Shown here piece after piece: positions 46,301 through 57,371 of a stretch of 64,000 nt of DNA. Position numbers and translations under genes: made by a program. The stretch is from Mesorhabditis belari (Eukaryota > Nematoda > Chromadorea > Rhabditida > Rhabditidae). The stretch is from NCBI GenBank assembly GCA_958450365.1, contig CAUEEP010000742.1:4236501-4300500 (forward strand), written 5' to 3'. A model generated the notes under the pieces. The model ran no database searches and was not told the origin of the DNA. It was given only the letters and a program-made list of their open reading frames with translations. Every line of letters begins with the position of its first letter. The first letter of the stretch is position 1.

Positions 46301-49300
46301 CTTTCTAAAATGGGTCCGTTATCTCTCTAAATTTGGTTGAAAGTAAATGTTTCAACTTTCCACAAAAGAAAAGCTTTTTTCTTGTAGAGCAATGATCCGT
46401 ATTGGAACCGTATTAGATCAAAATAGGAACCGTATTGGAAGCTTTGAATTGACTTGAGTCAATTCAAAGCTTTTCTCAGCATTTGGATAGTTAGAAAACC
46501 AAAAAATCAGGCAAAACTTTGTTTTCAATGCATTAAAACTCTCAAAAAGCAAAATTTTATTTTTCAATTCCTTAGCCTTAATTTACCCAATGCTTAACTT
46601 TTGCGAACTTTGCCAGTCTGTTGATCACTCATCCAACTCCTATAAATCTCTTACTTTAAAAGAAAACTCCCGAAATTCATTGTCAAGCCGTTTTGCAACC
46701 TTTTTCCACATCAGCATTCTTTATTGAAAAGACTCTCGGCGGGATTTCCCTTTGATCTTTCAAGAGACAGAGCACACATTAACGGCCAATTCCAAGTCTA
46801 TCAAGAGACCTCTTTTTGTTCTCATTTTCCCCCTTTTTCTTCAATCTAAGCAGATTCCCCCCAAATCGGCCGATCAGTGTCTCCTCTCTGCCATTCCCCC
46901 GAATCTTCTCTCATGTCCATAAATTTCGAGCGCGACTCTAAAATTCACGCTACTTCATTTACTTTTGTGAGATTTCTCCGATTACCGTCTTCACCTTCAA
47001 ATATTTCCAATCTATTTGTATTTGTTCTTCGTAAATTTGATTATATCGCCTTTAATACGGTACAAACTGTACAAACTGTACAAACTGTACAAACTGTACA
47101 AACTGTACAAACTGTACAAGCTGTACAAACTGTACAAACTGTACAAACTGTACAAACTGTACAAACTGTACAAGCTGTACAAACTGTACAAACTGTACAA
47201 ACTGTACAAGCTGTACAAACTGTACAAACTGTACAAGCTGTACAAGCTGTACAAACTGTACAAACTGTACAAGCTGTACAAACTGTACAAACTGTACAAA
47301 CTGTTATACATCTCCACCCGTTTTATGAACCCAATTTAAACTACTTTAAAATCATGTATTTAGATTAATTTTTAAGATAAGTTTAGGTTATAGTTTTGAA
47401 TCAATTGTAGATTAGATTAGATAAACATATGCATCAAGTAGATAAAAAAAATTACGATAAATCCAAAATGGTTAGCTTTATTGGAATGCGGATGTATAAC
47501 AGGCTAGTAAGCTTTTTAAACTCTTGTCAAATGGTTGAATAGTTGTAATTTGTCGTGAACCTCTTTTTCTCTAGTAAGATTTATTCTATTCCACATGGAC
47601 TTCAAAAATACCGAGAACGAAATGAGAAGTAGTTTCTTGCAAAAGTTTAGCGACTTTCAAAAAAAATTCTGTCATTAGCAACTAAGGGTTTTTCTGTTTA
47701 AAGCTCTCTTACAGATCTTATAGTTAGTTTGAATTCAACATAGCATTTACAGGGACCTCTAGACTCTCCTTTAAAAAAAATACATTTAGTCACGAATAAT
47801 GTGGTACAAGAAATACAGAAGCACAACGCCTAAGCTTTAATGGAAAAAAGAAGCACCAATCTAGCCGGTGGGATTGAACTAGGATAAAGGGATTGAACTG
47901 AGATAAAGGGATTGAACTAGGATAAAGGGATTGAGCTAAGATAAAGGGATTGAACTAGGATAAAGGGATTGAACTGAGATAAAGGGATTGAACTAGGATA
48001 AAGGGATTGGGCTAAGATAAAGGGATTGAACTAGGATAAAGGGATTGGGCTAAGATAAAGGGATTGAACTAGGATAAAGGGATTAAACTGAGATAAAGGG
48101 ATTGAACTAGGATAAAGGGATTGAGCTAAGATAAAGGGATTGAACTAGGATAAAGGGATTAAACTAAGATAAAGGGCATTTAGCAGATCGGCCATCGCAC
48201 CTTTTGACCTAATTTATAGCTTTCCATCGTTTCTTAACGATGTGAATCCCATTAAAGAATTTGAAATGTTTCGACTTTTTTTTGAGGACAATCGGTTCCA
48301 AACACTCTTTTCCGTGCTTTTTCTCACCTTTGACCACTCCGAAAAAACAGACACCCCACAAAAACTTAAGCACTTAAGCACTCAAGCACACTCGAAATGT
48401 ACTCTTGAACTTGAACGATTTTTGAAAGTTTCATTTTTCTTCAACTCTTCATTCGGTTATAAACAGTTTACACAAGAAAATGGTAAATTCATTTGAACAA
48501 AAGATTTGAGGGGAAAAATTTGTTTACCAAACACTGCGCTAACAAAAGACCAACTCAAATTTGCTGGAGCAACGCAAAAACTCGAATCAAAATCTCTTTT
48601 TGTTAGCTATTTTCTGTATTTTCAGTCTTTTCCGTCTTTTCCGTCTTTTCTAAAATTCCCCAAACCACCTCTTTCGCTTCATTGAATTTTACTAGTTTTC
48701 CCCAAAAAAAAACATGAGATCCAAGGCCAAATTCCCTGTTTCTTTTTCTTAATTCGTTAAATTTTGCTTTCTTTTTTTATTTTTCTTTCTTCCAGAACAC
48801 TCATTTCAATCAAGTTTCAAAGTTTTCAAAAAAAAACAAACAAAACAAAACAGTTTTCAGTCTGTTGACGTCGGAATGTTATAGATTTTATAGATTTTTC
48901 TTATATGTTATAGATTCTTTTTAGAGTTTCTTATTTTTTACTTATCAATTTGACATTTAGTATTTTATCTACAAATAGAAATCGACATTTTCAGCTTTCA
49001 GCTATCAAGTTTTCAGCTTTCAGCTTTCAGCTTTCAGTTTTCAGCTTTCAGCTTTCAGCTTTCAGCTTTCAGTTTTCAGCTTTCAGCTTTCAGCTTTCAG
49101 CTTTCAGCTTTCAGCTTTTAGCTTTCAGCTTTCAGCTTTAAGCTTTCAGCTATCAGCTTTTAGCTTTCAGCTTTCAGCTTTCAGCTTTCAGCTTTCAGCT
49201 TTCAGCTTATAGCTTATAGATAAAATTTCAAAGTAATTTGTCAAGAAAACCATGGTGAAATCAGATTCGAATTGGAATTTTCTTGTATAAACTACCGTTT

Positions 49301-52300
49301 GGACTTTGAGCGCCTAGAAACTTTTCAATCTTGCAAACTCTTTTATCGGAATTGTTTTTTTTTGAAGTCAAAAACGATCAAATTCGTATAGATCTAGTAG
49401 AATTTTCGTTCAATTACAAGTACTCCATCATAAAAACTTCTAGCTTTCTATCTACAGCACTGGACAATGAAATATCATATTGGAAAAACGATCGTCACTT
49501 TCGCGCCCCTGTAACTCCCTTGTCTTTGAGTTTAAACTATTAGTGTTATACATTTTCTGAAAGCTCTTTTCAAGGGCTACACAATGGCAATATTAATATT
49601 TAGAAATACGGTAAAGATAAGAGAGTTACAGGCGCGCGAAAGTGGCGATCGTTTTTCAAATATCATATTTCATTGTCCAGTAGTGTAGCCTTCTATCTAG
49701 CTTTCTATCTAGCTTTACTACGTAAAGGTCTCTTCATTATCTAGTGTAGTAGCGAAACAAATCAATCTCACCGCAGCGAAACAAATCATCCGAGTACTCA
49801 TTACCATTTACTTCAATTCAATTTATTACTCTCCTCTAAAAATCATTCCAGATTTCCCGAAATTTCAAATGAATCGCGTGAATGTTTGCCCATTTTATGG
49901 CTGTGTTATCACTCTTTTCCCCTCTTCTCTTTCTCTCTTTCTCTCGACCAAATTTCCATTTTCCTGCAAAAAGTGTCAGATTTTTGAAGGAAAAGAGAAA
50001 ACACTTGTAGTTCTCTAGATCAAACATTGTAATCTCATTGTTGTTTTTTGTCGGCAAAAGATCAATCCCCGATTTGAAATCGTTTTTCCTCTGAACTCTT
50101 GACTTTTAAAAGTCTCAGCTCGTTTGAAAATTAAAAATTTTTCATTTCCAGGGATCCAAGGATGGCGACGGCTTTGCAGAAGCATCAATTCACGATACTC
50201 GTCTTGTTGTTTCAAGTGAGTGAAATAAAAAAATGATCCAATTATCAAAATTAACAAATCCATATCTATAAATCATTTGGTGCTTAAGTTTATGGATTTT
50301 AGTTTTATTTATTTATATATTGACTTCAATAATCTATTTTTTAAACTCACTTTTGGCGTTTCTGGTAGTTAGTTTGACTATCATGGGAAATTTTAACAGA
50401 ATCTTCATAAAATTTGGTTATACAAAAGTACAATTTCTTTTGTACACTCACCTGTAAGAAAATAGAGAAAAATTTGCGTCAAAGTTGATCTAATTACCTG
50501 CAGAAATCGATCATCTTTGACGATATATAACTCGAGTTGCAGACATTGGATCGACTTGTAGTTAGTTCTAAAAGAATCCTCAAGAAATTTGATGAGAGAA
50601 AAGTTGAATTTGTTTTGTATACTCACCTGTGAAAATATAGAGAAAAGTGTCCTTAAAGAGTAGTGCGTTAAAGTAACGTTTTTCTATAGCCAAAATGGCA
50701 CTTTAGCGCACCTTTTTATTTTAATCTACCGTATTTTCTGTAATAGTAGTGCAGTCTGTAATAGTAGTGCAGTCTGTAATAGTAGTGCAGTCTGTAATAG
50801 TAGTGCAGGCGGGAGGGGGGGTTGAAATAATAGTAGTGCGCACTACTATTACAGAAAATACGGTATATCTCGACTCTTAGCGATTGGATCGACTTACAAT
50901 TGATTTTAAAAGAATCTTCATTAAATTTGGTGATACAAAAGTACAATCTCTTTTGTACACTCACCTGTAAGAACATAGAGAAAAATTTGCGTCAAAGTTG
51001 ACCTAATTACCTGCAGAAATCGATCAACTTTGACGCCGTAGAAAAGCCGTAAAATTTGTTTTGGTAACACTCATCTGTAAGAACATTTTAGAGTTTGTAA
51101 TCTAGCTTTTAAATTTCCCCTTTTTAGATCCTTTTCTTCGTGATCTTTGGTCTTTTTGCCAAGTATGACACTGCAGCGATGCCCAATAAAGATGGTGTCG
51201 ATGATCCAATTCCCGTTGCAAAGATGTACTCAAGTCGGTTTCAACAAAAAAAACTTAAAACTAACAAATCAATAGTGAAAACCATTTAGAATCTCATTTT
51301 TTTCAGTGTTCCAAGACACGCACGTGATGATCTACATCGGTTTCGGTTTCCTAATGACTTTCTTGAGAAGGTGATAAGCTTTTTAAACTTTTAAGCTTTT
51401 AAATGATCAATTTGTTAAAGCATGAATGCAAGTTTCATCAAATTCATCAAATTTTATCTTACTCTTTTTAGATACGGTTTCTCAGCTCTTTCCATTAACA
51501 TGCTTCTTGCGGCGTTCACCATCGAATATGCGGTGATTGTTCGTGGCTTTATGGGGCATGAGTTCCAGAAACACGGATATTTCACGATCGGATTAGAGCA
51601 GTAAGTGAAGATTTGACTAAAGCATTGACTCAGTTAACAAGTTTACATTCAACTAAAATCCATATTCTCTTTCAGAATCTTGACCTCGGACTTCGCCGCG
51701 GCTGTGGTGCTGATCTCAATGGGGGCAATGCTGGGAAAACTCTCGCCCGTTCAGTACATTGTCATGACGATCTTTGAGATCCCTGTCGCACTTGGAGCTG
51801 AGCATTTTGTTGTGCACACGTTGAAGGTAATATTTATAATATAATAGTTTCTACAGAGAATACTTCAATTCGGAATAAATCAGCTCAAAAACCAGCCCAA
51901 AAACTCGCTGTAACCAACCTAACAGCGAGTTTTTCTGGCCAGTTTTTACCTCACCGTTGTGCAACTGGGAGGGCGCTTCCCTGCCACCCACGCGATGCGG
52001 GTTCGATCCCCCGTACTGCCACTAGACTCAAGAATTTTTGTTTTTGATTTGAAATGATACAACTATATTATTCCTGGGTAAGAAAGTATATTGTACTCAG
52101 GTTGGAGAAGCATAGTACCCCAACCGGAAACTACAGTACAATGCCAAGTCAAGTACTTTTCTCACGTACTTTTCAGCAGAGTATCCTAATGATTTCAAGA
52201 AAAGAATCGATCAAGATTTTAACTGAAATCTTCTCAAAAAATCAAGCCTACCTACTACAGGGTGCGGCAGAATTATAGATGCAGAGAAGTTCCATTGGAA

Positions 52301-55224
52301 TATGACCAAAAAACGAAAAATTTGCCACAAAAACAGTTTTAACATATTTATTGAACTTAAATTAACAACTTTTATTGATCATATTCGAATCTTCCTCCTT
52401 TGGCGTCGATGCAAGACTTGAGTCGCTTGGGAAAGGCGTCGACCGTGGCGACCAAGTAGGCGGCGTCCAGACCCTCCCAGGCTTTCAAGAGAGATTGCTT
52501 CAAACTTTCGAGGTTTTTGTGAGGTTTCTGACAGGCCTCGGCTTCAAGAACAGACCAGACCGAGAAATCCAATGGATTGAGGTCTGGGGAGCTTGGGGGC
52601 CACTCGTTGAATGCAATGAAGTCGGGAAAAGTCGCTTTGCAGAAATCCTGAACAATCTTGGCTTTGTGAGCGGGAGCACCATCTTGCTGGAAGGTCCAGA
52701 TGCGATTTTGGAAGTGATTTTGAGCCCAGGGAACAAGTTCTTTCTTTAGCATATCCAAGTACGTGTTCGCATTAACTTTGACTCCTTGTGGCACAAAAAT
52801 CAGTGGTGTCTTGCCGGAAGCCGTCACACCGCCAAAAACCATGACTGAAGCTGGGTGGCCGCTGCGACCGACGGTAACATTTGGTTGAGTTTTCGACCAA
52901 ACTCGATCTTTCTGCTTGTTCAGAATTTCTTCAATCGTAAAGATTTTCTCATCGGTGAACAAAATGTTCCTGTGGTCGATTCCGTTGAAACGAAGACGAA
53001 GGCTTTCACATCGATCTTTTCTCTTCAATTTGGCGTCTGCCGAAAGCAGAGCGGATTTGTTCTTCTTGTAGGGCTTGAACTTGAGCTTGTCCTTGATAAT
53101 TCGACGGATTGATCGATCGGATACACCCATATGTTTGGCAATTCTTCGAGCGGACTGATTGGGCTTCTTTCGCAGGCGATCCCTGACCTTCTTGATGTTG
53201 CCTTTCGTCACCACAGATGGACGAACACCTCCTCGCGGCCGATCAGACATTGATCCCAACTCGTTGTAGCGTTGAATGGCTCGGTTAACAACGTTTCGAT
53301 GCACTCCCAACTTTCTTCCGATCACGGTCGCCGATTCGCCCTTCCGATGAAGTTCCACGATCAATTGTCGATGCGGGGAAGCGCGAACCATAGCCTGAAA
53401 CTCAAAGTTATAAAAAATTATAATTTACAAATACAAATTCAATCATAAAATAACAACAAAAACATAAATTCGAGTGCAAAATCAAGAGCGAAGGCTCGTT
53501 TTCCGTCTTTATGTCATGCACCTATAATTCTGCCGCACCCTGTATTTTTGATTCCAGATCAACGACGTCGGGGGTTCAATCGTTGTGCACGCTTTCGGCG
53601 CCTATTTCGGACTCGCTTGCAGCAAGGCTTTTGGACGGAAAGAGCAACGAGGACACCCGAATGAGGGATCCAACTATCACTCGGACACATTTGCAATGAT
53701 CGGTTAGCCAAATTAATAAACTCCAACAATTCCATAGGAGCCATCTTCTTGTGGGTCTTCTGGCCATCATTCAACGCAGCTGTGGCTGAGCCAGCCGATG
53801 CAAAACATCGAGCCGTTCTCAACACCGTTCTCTCGCTCGCCTCGTGCACCGTGGCCACCTTCATTGTCTCACAAGCCACAGATCATCACGTTTGTTACCA
53901 TTGAATTGAGAATCTAGATCTAGAAACCTAAACCAATCGCAGAAACAAAACTCGAATCCAAATTTCCAGAAGAAATTCGAGATGGTCCACGTTGCGAACT
54001 CAACGCTAGCTGGTGGTGTCGCCATCGGCACAGTGGCCAATGTTTGCTTGTCTCCACTTCACGCGATCATTGTCGGATTTATCGCTGGATGTGTTTCCGT
54101 CATCGGATACAGATATATTACGGTAAAGTTGAGCAAAACAAGCAACCAAAACCCTGTTTAGCCTGTCTTGTCTGAGAAATTGGGCATGCACGACACTTGT
54201 GGAGTTCACAATCTTCACGGAATGCCCGCCGTGATTGCCGCTTTTGCCTCGGTGGCCATGGCTCTCTATTATAATCCAGAGGATTATGGAAAGAGGTTGG
54301 ATAGAAATTTGAGCTTATCTTGAAGCTTATTCTGGCTTTAGCTTGGGAACGATCTATGCTGGAATGAAGACTGAAGAGAACAAGGATGGTTTTGATCAGA
54401 CTGGCCAGGTGGGGAACCACAATTCCAACTTGCAATTGTGATAAAAAAGACAAGCAAATTCTAGTTACCGTAGATACTGTAATAGTCCCACACCCCCATA
54501 ATGACGATGCGGAGCGTTGTGTAGTCTAGCTTTCACGCGTTTTTCTCGACACTGGTTTATGCTACAATGCGCGCTTAGGTATCAAAAAATAGCTGAAATT
54601 CAAGGCTATTTTTTGATACCAAAGACGCATTTTTTGAGAGTACGAGCGCTTTGAAAAAAAAGAAATACTAAAAACCTTTTGCGACTACGCGACTGTACGA
54701 GGGGGTGGGGTACTATTACAGTATTTACGGTAAGTTATTAGATCACTAGATAATGAATCTAAAAATGCTTTTGAGAATAAAGAGAGCGCAATTTTCAGGC
54801 TGTTCACCAACTCGCCGGCCTTGGCGTCGTTCTTCTCGCCGCGATTATTAGTGGATTTATTACAGGTTGGCTAGTGGATTTGTGCTTAGCCTTACTGTAT
54901 TTCACTTCTGTATTGCTTTACATTTGGCTACAACTTTTCACAAACTATCAAATTCTAGGGTTCATCCTCAAGCTGAAAGTCTGGAACCAAGTCCGCGAGA
55001 AGGAATTCTACGCCGATGCTGACTACTTTGAGACTCCATCTGACTACGATTTCACCTCAAGGGTTAGTTAAATGGCAAAAAAACATTTGATTACTTGCTT
55101 GGCTACAGTTCTAGATGATCTAGATCAAAATAAATCTCTCTAAATGTTTTTTTCTTTTCAGATCACCTCTTGCATCGATCATGTCGACATCAACGAACGA
55201 ACTCCACTTCATAAAGAAGCTTAG
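43360..55224 (+). CDS. Rhesus-type ammonium/CO2 channel (RHR family)
   Basis: Sixteen exons: 43360-43396, 43498-43560, 44270-44354, 50152-50215, 51128-51233, 51307-51370, 51472-51600, 51676-51826, 53558-53702, 53738-53889, 53970-54122, 54162-54295, 54342-54408, 54799-54865, 54959-55062, 55162-55224; 527 aa. Residues 1-65 are a hydrophilic extension; Met66 (50,162) gives a 462-aa form close to the usual Rh length. The core has the Rh order of membrane segments, including [20 protein letters not shown] and [20 protein letters not shown]. The twin pore histidines are kept: His244 in [10 protein letters not shown] and His402 in NLHGMPAV. It conducts NH3 and probably CO2 across plasma membranes. 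The intron 51,827-53,557 carries an intact transposon on the other strand and a tRNA-like sequence; the 5.8-kb intron before exon 4 is full of tandem arrays. The tail ([14 protein letters not shown]) is acidic and cytosolic. Confidence 0.92.
43935..44035. repeat. CCACCAACACCAACGAACA repeat
   Basis: Short array of ACCAACGAACACCACCAAC units in a 5' intron of the Rh gene. Confidence 0.85.
44789..46040. repeat. segmental tandem duplication
   Basis: Unit 1 (44,789-45,166, 378 bp) starts AATGTTAGAACCACATTTC. Unit 2 (45,167-45,703) is the same plus about 160 bp inserted near 45,432-45,597. Unit 3 (45,704-45,790) is truncated, and its tail recurs at 45,962-46,040. It lies in the long Rh intron and is non-coding. 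Confidence 0.85.
46196..46499. mobile_element. foldback element with internal arrays
   Basis: A perfect 19-bp inverted repeat TTTCTAACTATCCAAATGC (46,198-46,216) and its complement (46,479-46,497) enclose CTCTCCAAATTTGGTTCC-type repeats and CGTATTGGAACC repeats. A 34-bp palindrome (AAGCTTTGAATTGACT and its mirror) lies near 46,440. Confidence 0.7.
47057..47304. repeat. 9-bp minisatellite (TGTACAAAC)
   Basis: About 27 units of TGTACAAAC/TGTACAAGC in the long Rh intron. TGTACA is self-complementary, so any part can form hairpins. Open frames across it are artefacts. Confidence 0.95.
47865..48176. repeat. 19-bp minisatellite derived from a tRNA-like T-arm
   Basis: About 16 units of AAGGGATTGAACTAGGATA (variant AACTGAGATA). 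The left edge starts CCGGTGGGATTGAACTAGG, the complement of a tRNA T-arm and the same string as in the tRNA-like fragment at 1,268-1,283. Confidence 0.95.
48990..49212. repeat. 7-bp minisatellite (TTTCAGC)
   Basis: About 30 units of TTTCAGC. Each is also a perfect worm splice-acceptor motif (TTTCAG), in the Rh intron upstream of exon 4. Confidence 0.95.
49453..49687. mobile_element. foldback element family D, single copy
   Basis: 235 bp, ends TACAGCACTGGACAATGAAA and complement of TACACTACTGGACAATGAAA; arms contain CGATCGTCACTTTCGCGC. Full-length relative of 37,183-37,417. Confidence 0.85.
50727..50865. mobile_element. MITE family A variant with amplified arm
   Basis: Termini TACCGTATTTTCTGTAATAG and complement match family A. 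The inner part of the left arm (CTGTAATAGTAGTGCAGT, 18 bp) is repeated four times in tandem, while the right arm has one copy. Confidence 0.85.
51887..51946. repeat. strong hairpin in Rh intron
   Basis: AAAAACTCGCTGT (51,899-51,911) and ACAGCGAGTTTTT (51,922-51,934) form a perfect 13-bp stem, extended by imperfect outer pairing (AACCAG with CTGG). It sits directly upstream of a tRNA-like sequence. Confidence 0.7.
51949..52021 (+). pseudogene. tRNA-like sequence (Gly-GCC-like loop), decayed
   Basis: A-box TGCAACTGGGAGGGCGC, a CTGCCAC loop with GCC at the anticodon place, and B box GGGTTCGATCCCCC. The anticodon stem and acceptor do not pair and the T-loop has an extra base. A T-run follows. 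Confidence 0.5.
52258..53542 (-). mobile_element. intact maT-type (DD37D) mariner-like transposon
   Basis: 1,285 bp, inserted between TA dinucleotides (52,256-52,257 and 53,543-53,544). Terminal inverted repeats of 26 bp match at 25 positions, starting CAGGGTGCGGCAGAATTATA. The single gene reads opposite to the host Rh gene, in the intron between Rh exons 8 and 9. Intact frame, clean ends and intact target duplication indicate a recent insertion. Confidence 0.93.
52372..53391 (-). CDS. mariner-superfamily transposase, DD37D
   Basis: 339 aa without stops or frameshifts, a full-length Tc1/mariner transposase. Residues 1-110 hold two helix-turn-helix units: [16 protein letters not shown] and [15 protein letters not shown], separated by a basic GRPR-like RPRGGVRP linker. 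The DDD triad is Asp147 (LFTDEKIF), Asp237 (FQQDGAPAH) and Asp275 ([12 protein letters not shown]); the last two are separated by exactly 37 residues, the signature of the maT branch. It cuts and pastes the element at TA sites. Intron-less. A deleted relative is at 38,620. Confidence 0.95.
   Translation of the reverse strand: MVRASPHRQLIVELHRKGESATVIGRKLGVHRNVVNRAIQRYNELGSMSDRPRGGVRPSVVTKGNIKKVRDRLRKKPNQSARRIAKHMGVSDRSIRRIIKDKLKFKPYKKNKSALLSADAKLKRKDRCESLRLRFNGIDHRNILFTDEKIFTIEEILNKQKDRVWSKTQPNVTVGRSGHPASVMVFGGVTASGKTPLIFVPQGVKVNANTYLDMLKKELVPWAQNHFQNRIWTFQQDGAPAHKAKIVQDFCKATFPDFIAFNEWPPSSPDLNPLDFSVWSVLEAEACQKPHKNLESLKQSLLKAWEGLDAAYLVATVDAFPKRLKSCIDAKGGRFEYDQ
54465..54732. mobile_element. MITE family B, copy 5
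   Basis: Two-armed copy in the Rh intron before exon 14, in the opposite orientation to copies 1 and 4, starting TTACCGTAGATACTGTAATA. Confidence 0.85.
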
Positions 55225-55452
55225 AAAAGGGATTTCCTAGTAAAAAAATATAAATTCTAATAATTTCTGTTAGTTAAATAACGTTAGATAACGTTAAATA
55301 ACGTTAAATAAAGTTAAATAACGTTAATTACGTTTAATAAGTTCAATTTTTGTTATTTAGTATATAAAAATTTGTTTTTAAACCGAAACATACATACCTT
55401 TTCTGTGCTCATTTTTGTTATAATTCACTTTTGAATGCCTTACTTTAACACA
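55225..55452. other. Rh 3' flank
   Basis: A/T-rich with an ACGTTAAATA array (55,275-55,330) containing AATAAA, a plausible polyadenylation region. Confidence 0.5.
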
Positions 55453-55810
55453 GGCTACTTTGCGCCAAATTTTTTGCGCAACTGGGTCATTTGCGCACCT
55501 AGGTCTTTCGAGCAACTCGTCATAAATTTCTTCTCAGAAGGCGAATCTTTATGATGTTGGTTTCATTTTGTTGCACTTATTGAGATCTACAAAATGACAC
55601 CACAAATCATAAAGATTGACCCACTTAGAAGAAAGTTATGACGAGTTGCGCAAATGATCTAGTTACGCAAATGACCTAGTTGCGCAAAAGGCCCAGTTGC
55701 GCAAAAGGCCCAGTTGCGCAAAAGGCCCAGTTGCGCAAATGACCTAGTTGCGCAAAAGGCCCAATTACGCAAAAGGTCCAGTTGCGCAAAAAATCTGGCG
55801 CAAAGTAGCC
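55453..55810. mobile_element. foldback element with internal array
   Basis: Terminal inverted repeats of 33 bp with one mismatch, starting GGCTACTTTGCGCCAAATTT. The right arm contains six or more units of TTGCGCAAAAGGCCCAG/TTGCGCAAATGACCTAG derived from the arm's own TTTTTTGCGCAACTGG motif. Confidence 0.85.
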
Positions 55811-57029
55811 ATCCCCCGTTAACACTTCTTTCTTCAAATATTCTAGGAAATGAATAAAGTTCTATTTCTTTTACAAAGCTAAAGTTTTAAAAGAAAACAA
55901 AAGCTCAAAATTGCGCAAATTTTTCTGCTTTCTGCTGTTTGCGAAAAAACAAATTGCAGGATTTTCTAACAATGCTAAGGAATTCGAAAAAAATTTGATT
56001 TTATGGATGAAAATGAAAAGCAAAGCATTTCACCATTTCCCTCTTTTCAAAAGCAAAAAAAAAAACGACGAATTGAGATAAAATCAGCATAGACTCAAAG
56101 ACTGAAAAGACTTCTCTCGAGAAATCTCGCCGAAAAAAAAACACGCCAAGAAAGACTTTTTCTTACCGATTTACATTTGAGATTGAGAAGTTGAGACGAG
56201 TTGGATCCAAGTTAGAAATTATCGCTCGATCTCATCGAAAATTGTATCTTGGTAAAAGAAAAGACTGACTGAGTCGAGTCACTCGTTTCCTTCATTTCCT
56301 CATTTTCCTTCAAATCCTTCAAAGATTTATGAGGCTTTAAGATTTTCAATTTCACATTTTACTATATTTTTCCTTTTACTTACAGTACTAGTTTTTGAAT
56401 TTTCATTGGGTTATTGTAAAAAGACATTACTTGAGCCAGATTTTTCTAGAATAACAGTTTTTGTTTGCTTAAAGATACTGAATTCGATCGAGTTTTTGTT
56501 ACACTACAGTTTTGTTACAGTTTTGTTACGGTTTTTGTTACGGGTAACAGTTTTTGTTTGATTAACTTTATCCTTTAAGTTTCCCAAAGTTTTTTTCAAG
56601 GTCTTCCCAATTAAAGAAAAAGAAATAAATTTTGTTTTCTCTCTTTTTGTGGAAAAGGTTGACCGCTAGGGATCCCCTTTTGACAGGAAAGGAAAACGAT
56701 TGGAATAGCTAAGAAAGGAGAACAGAAATTAGCGAGTTCGACAGTCATAACAACAATGCATTGAGCAAGATTTGCAATGAGCAAAGATTTGCAACAATGC
56801 AAGATTCGCAACAATGCAAGATTTACATGAGCTCAAAAGCGAATTACATCCGGTATCTTTAATTCTTTCCTTTTCGTCTAAGTCTAAAGTCTAAAGTTAT
56901 GGAATTGATGAAACAGTACAATTTCTGATAAGTTAAACCTTCTGTATCTTACTATAATATTTATATTTATAATATTTATATTTATATTTATATTAGTATT
57001 TATATTAGGATTTGTGTATTCAACTTCAA
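55811..57029. other. no supported gene
   Basis: A/T-rich intergenic DNA with short TTATATT and GTTTTTGTTAC repeats. Open frames such as 56,611-56,814 have no supporting features. Confidence 0.5.
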
Positions 57030-57106
57030 CCTCAAGCCAGGACTTGTACTAAGCCAGGACTTGTACTAAGCCCGGACTTGTACTAAGCCAGGACTTGTAC
57101 TTGTAC
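57030..57106. repeat. 17-bp repeat (AAGCCAGGACTTGTACT)
   Basis: Four units between the Rh and Reeler genes. Confidence 0.9.
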
Positions 57107-57300
57107 CTTGTAAAGGCACAAACTCAAGGTGAGCTTTTGTCTTGACAAGTGCACTTTATAGAATCGCGTATGAGGAATTCGAATCTGAAATCAAAATTTG
57201 TCAAATGACATTCCAGACGTGTAAAACTTCAATCGAAAATTTGGTGCCAAAACGGATGCTTTGATGCTTTAAAAGGTTCTTTCCTAAAAACCGCCGAGTA

Positions 57301-57371
57301 TGCTGATGGCTTAGTGGATAACACGTTAGGCTCCCACATGCAGGATCCGGGTTCGGTTCCTGATGGAGCTT
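57301..57371 (+). pseudogene. tRNA-like sequence, decayed
   Basis: A box GGCTTAGTGGATAAC and B box GGGTTCGGTTCC at tRNA spacing, followed by a T-run (CGTTTTTC). T-stem about four pairs; acceptor unpaired. Confidence 0.45.

Noticed and set aside
47012..47368. YKL-, YSL- and VQT-repeat frames on both strands
   Set aside because: Produced by the TGTACAAAC array; three repeats of the same DNA read in different frames.
52375..53112. Plus-strand frames inside the transposon
   Set aside because: Shadows of the minus-strand transposase gene.
53511..53879. Frames overlapping Rh exons 9-10 on either strand
   Set aside because: Shadows of the Rh exons or of transposon ends.
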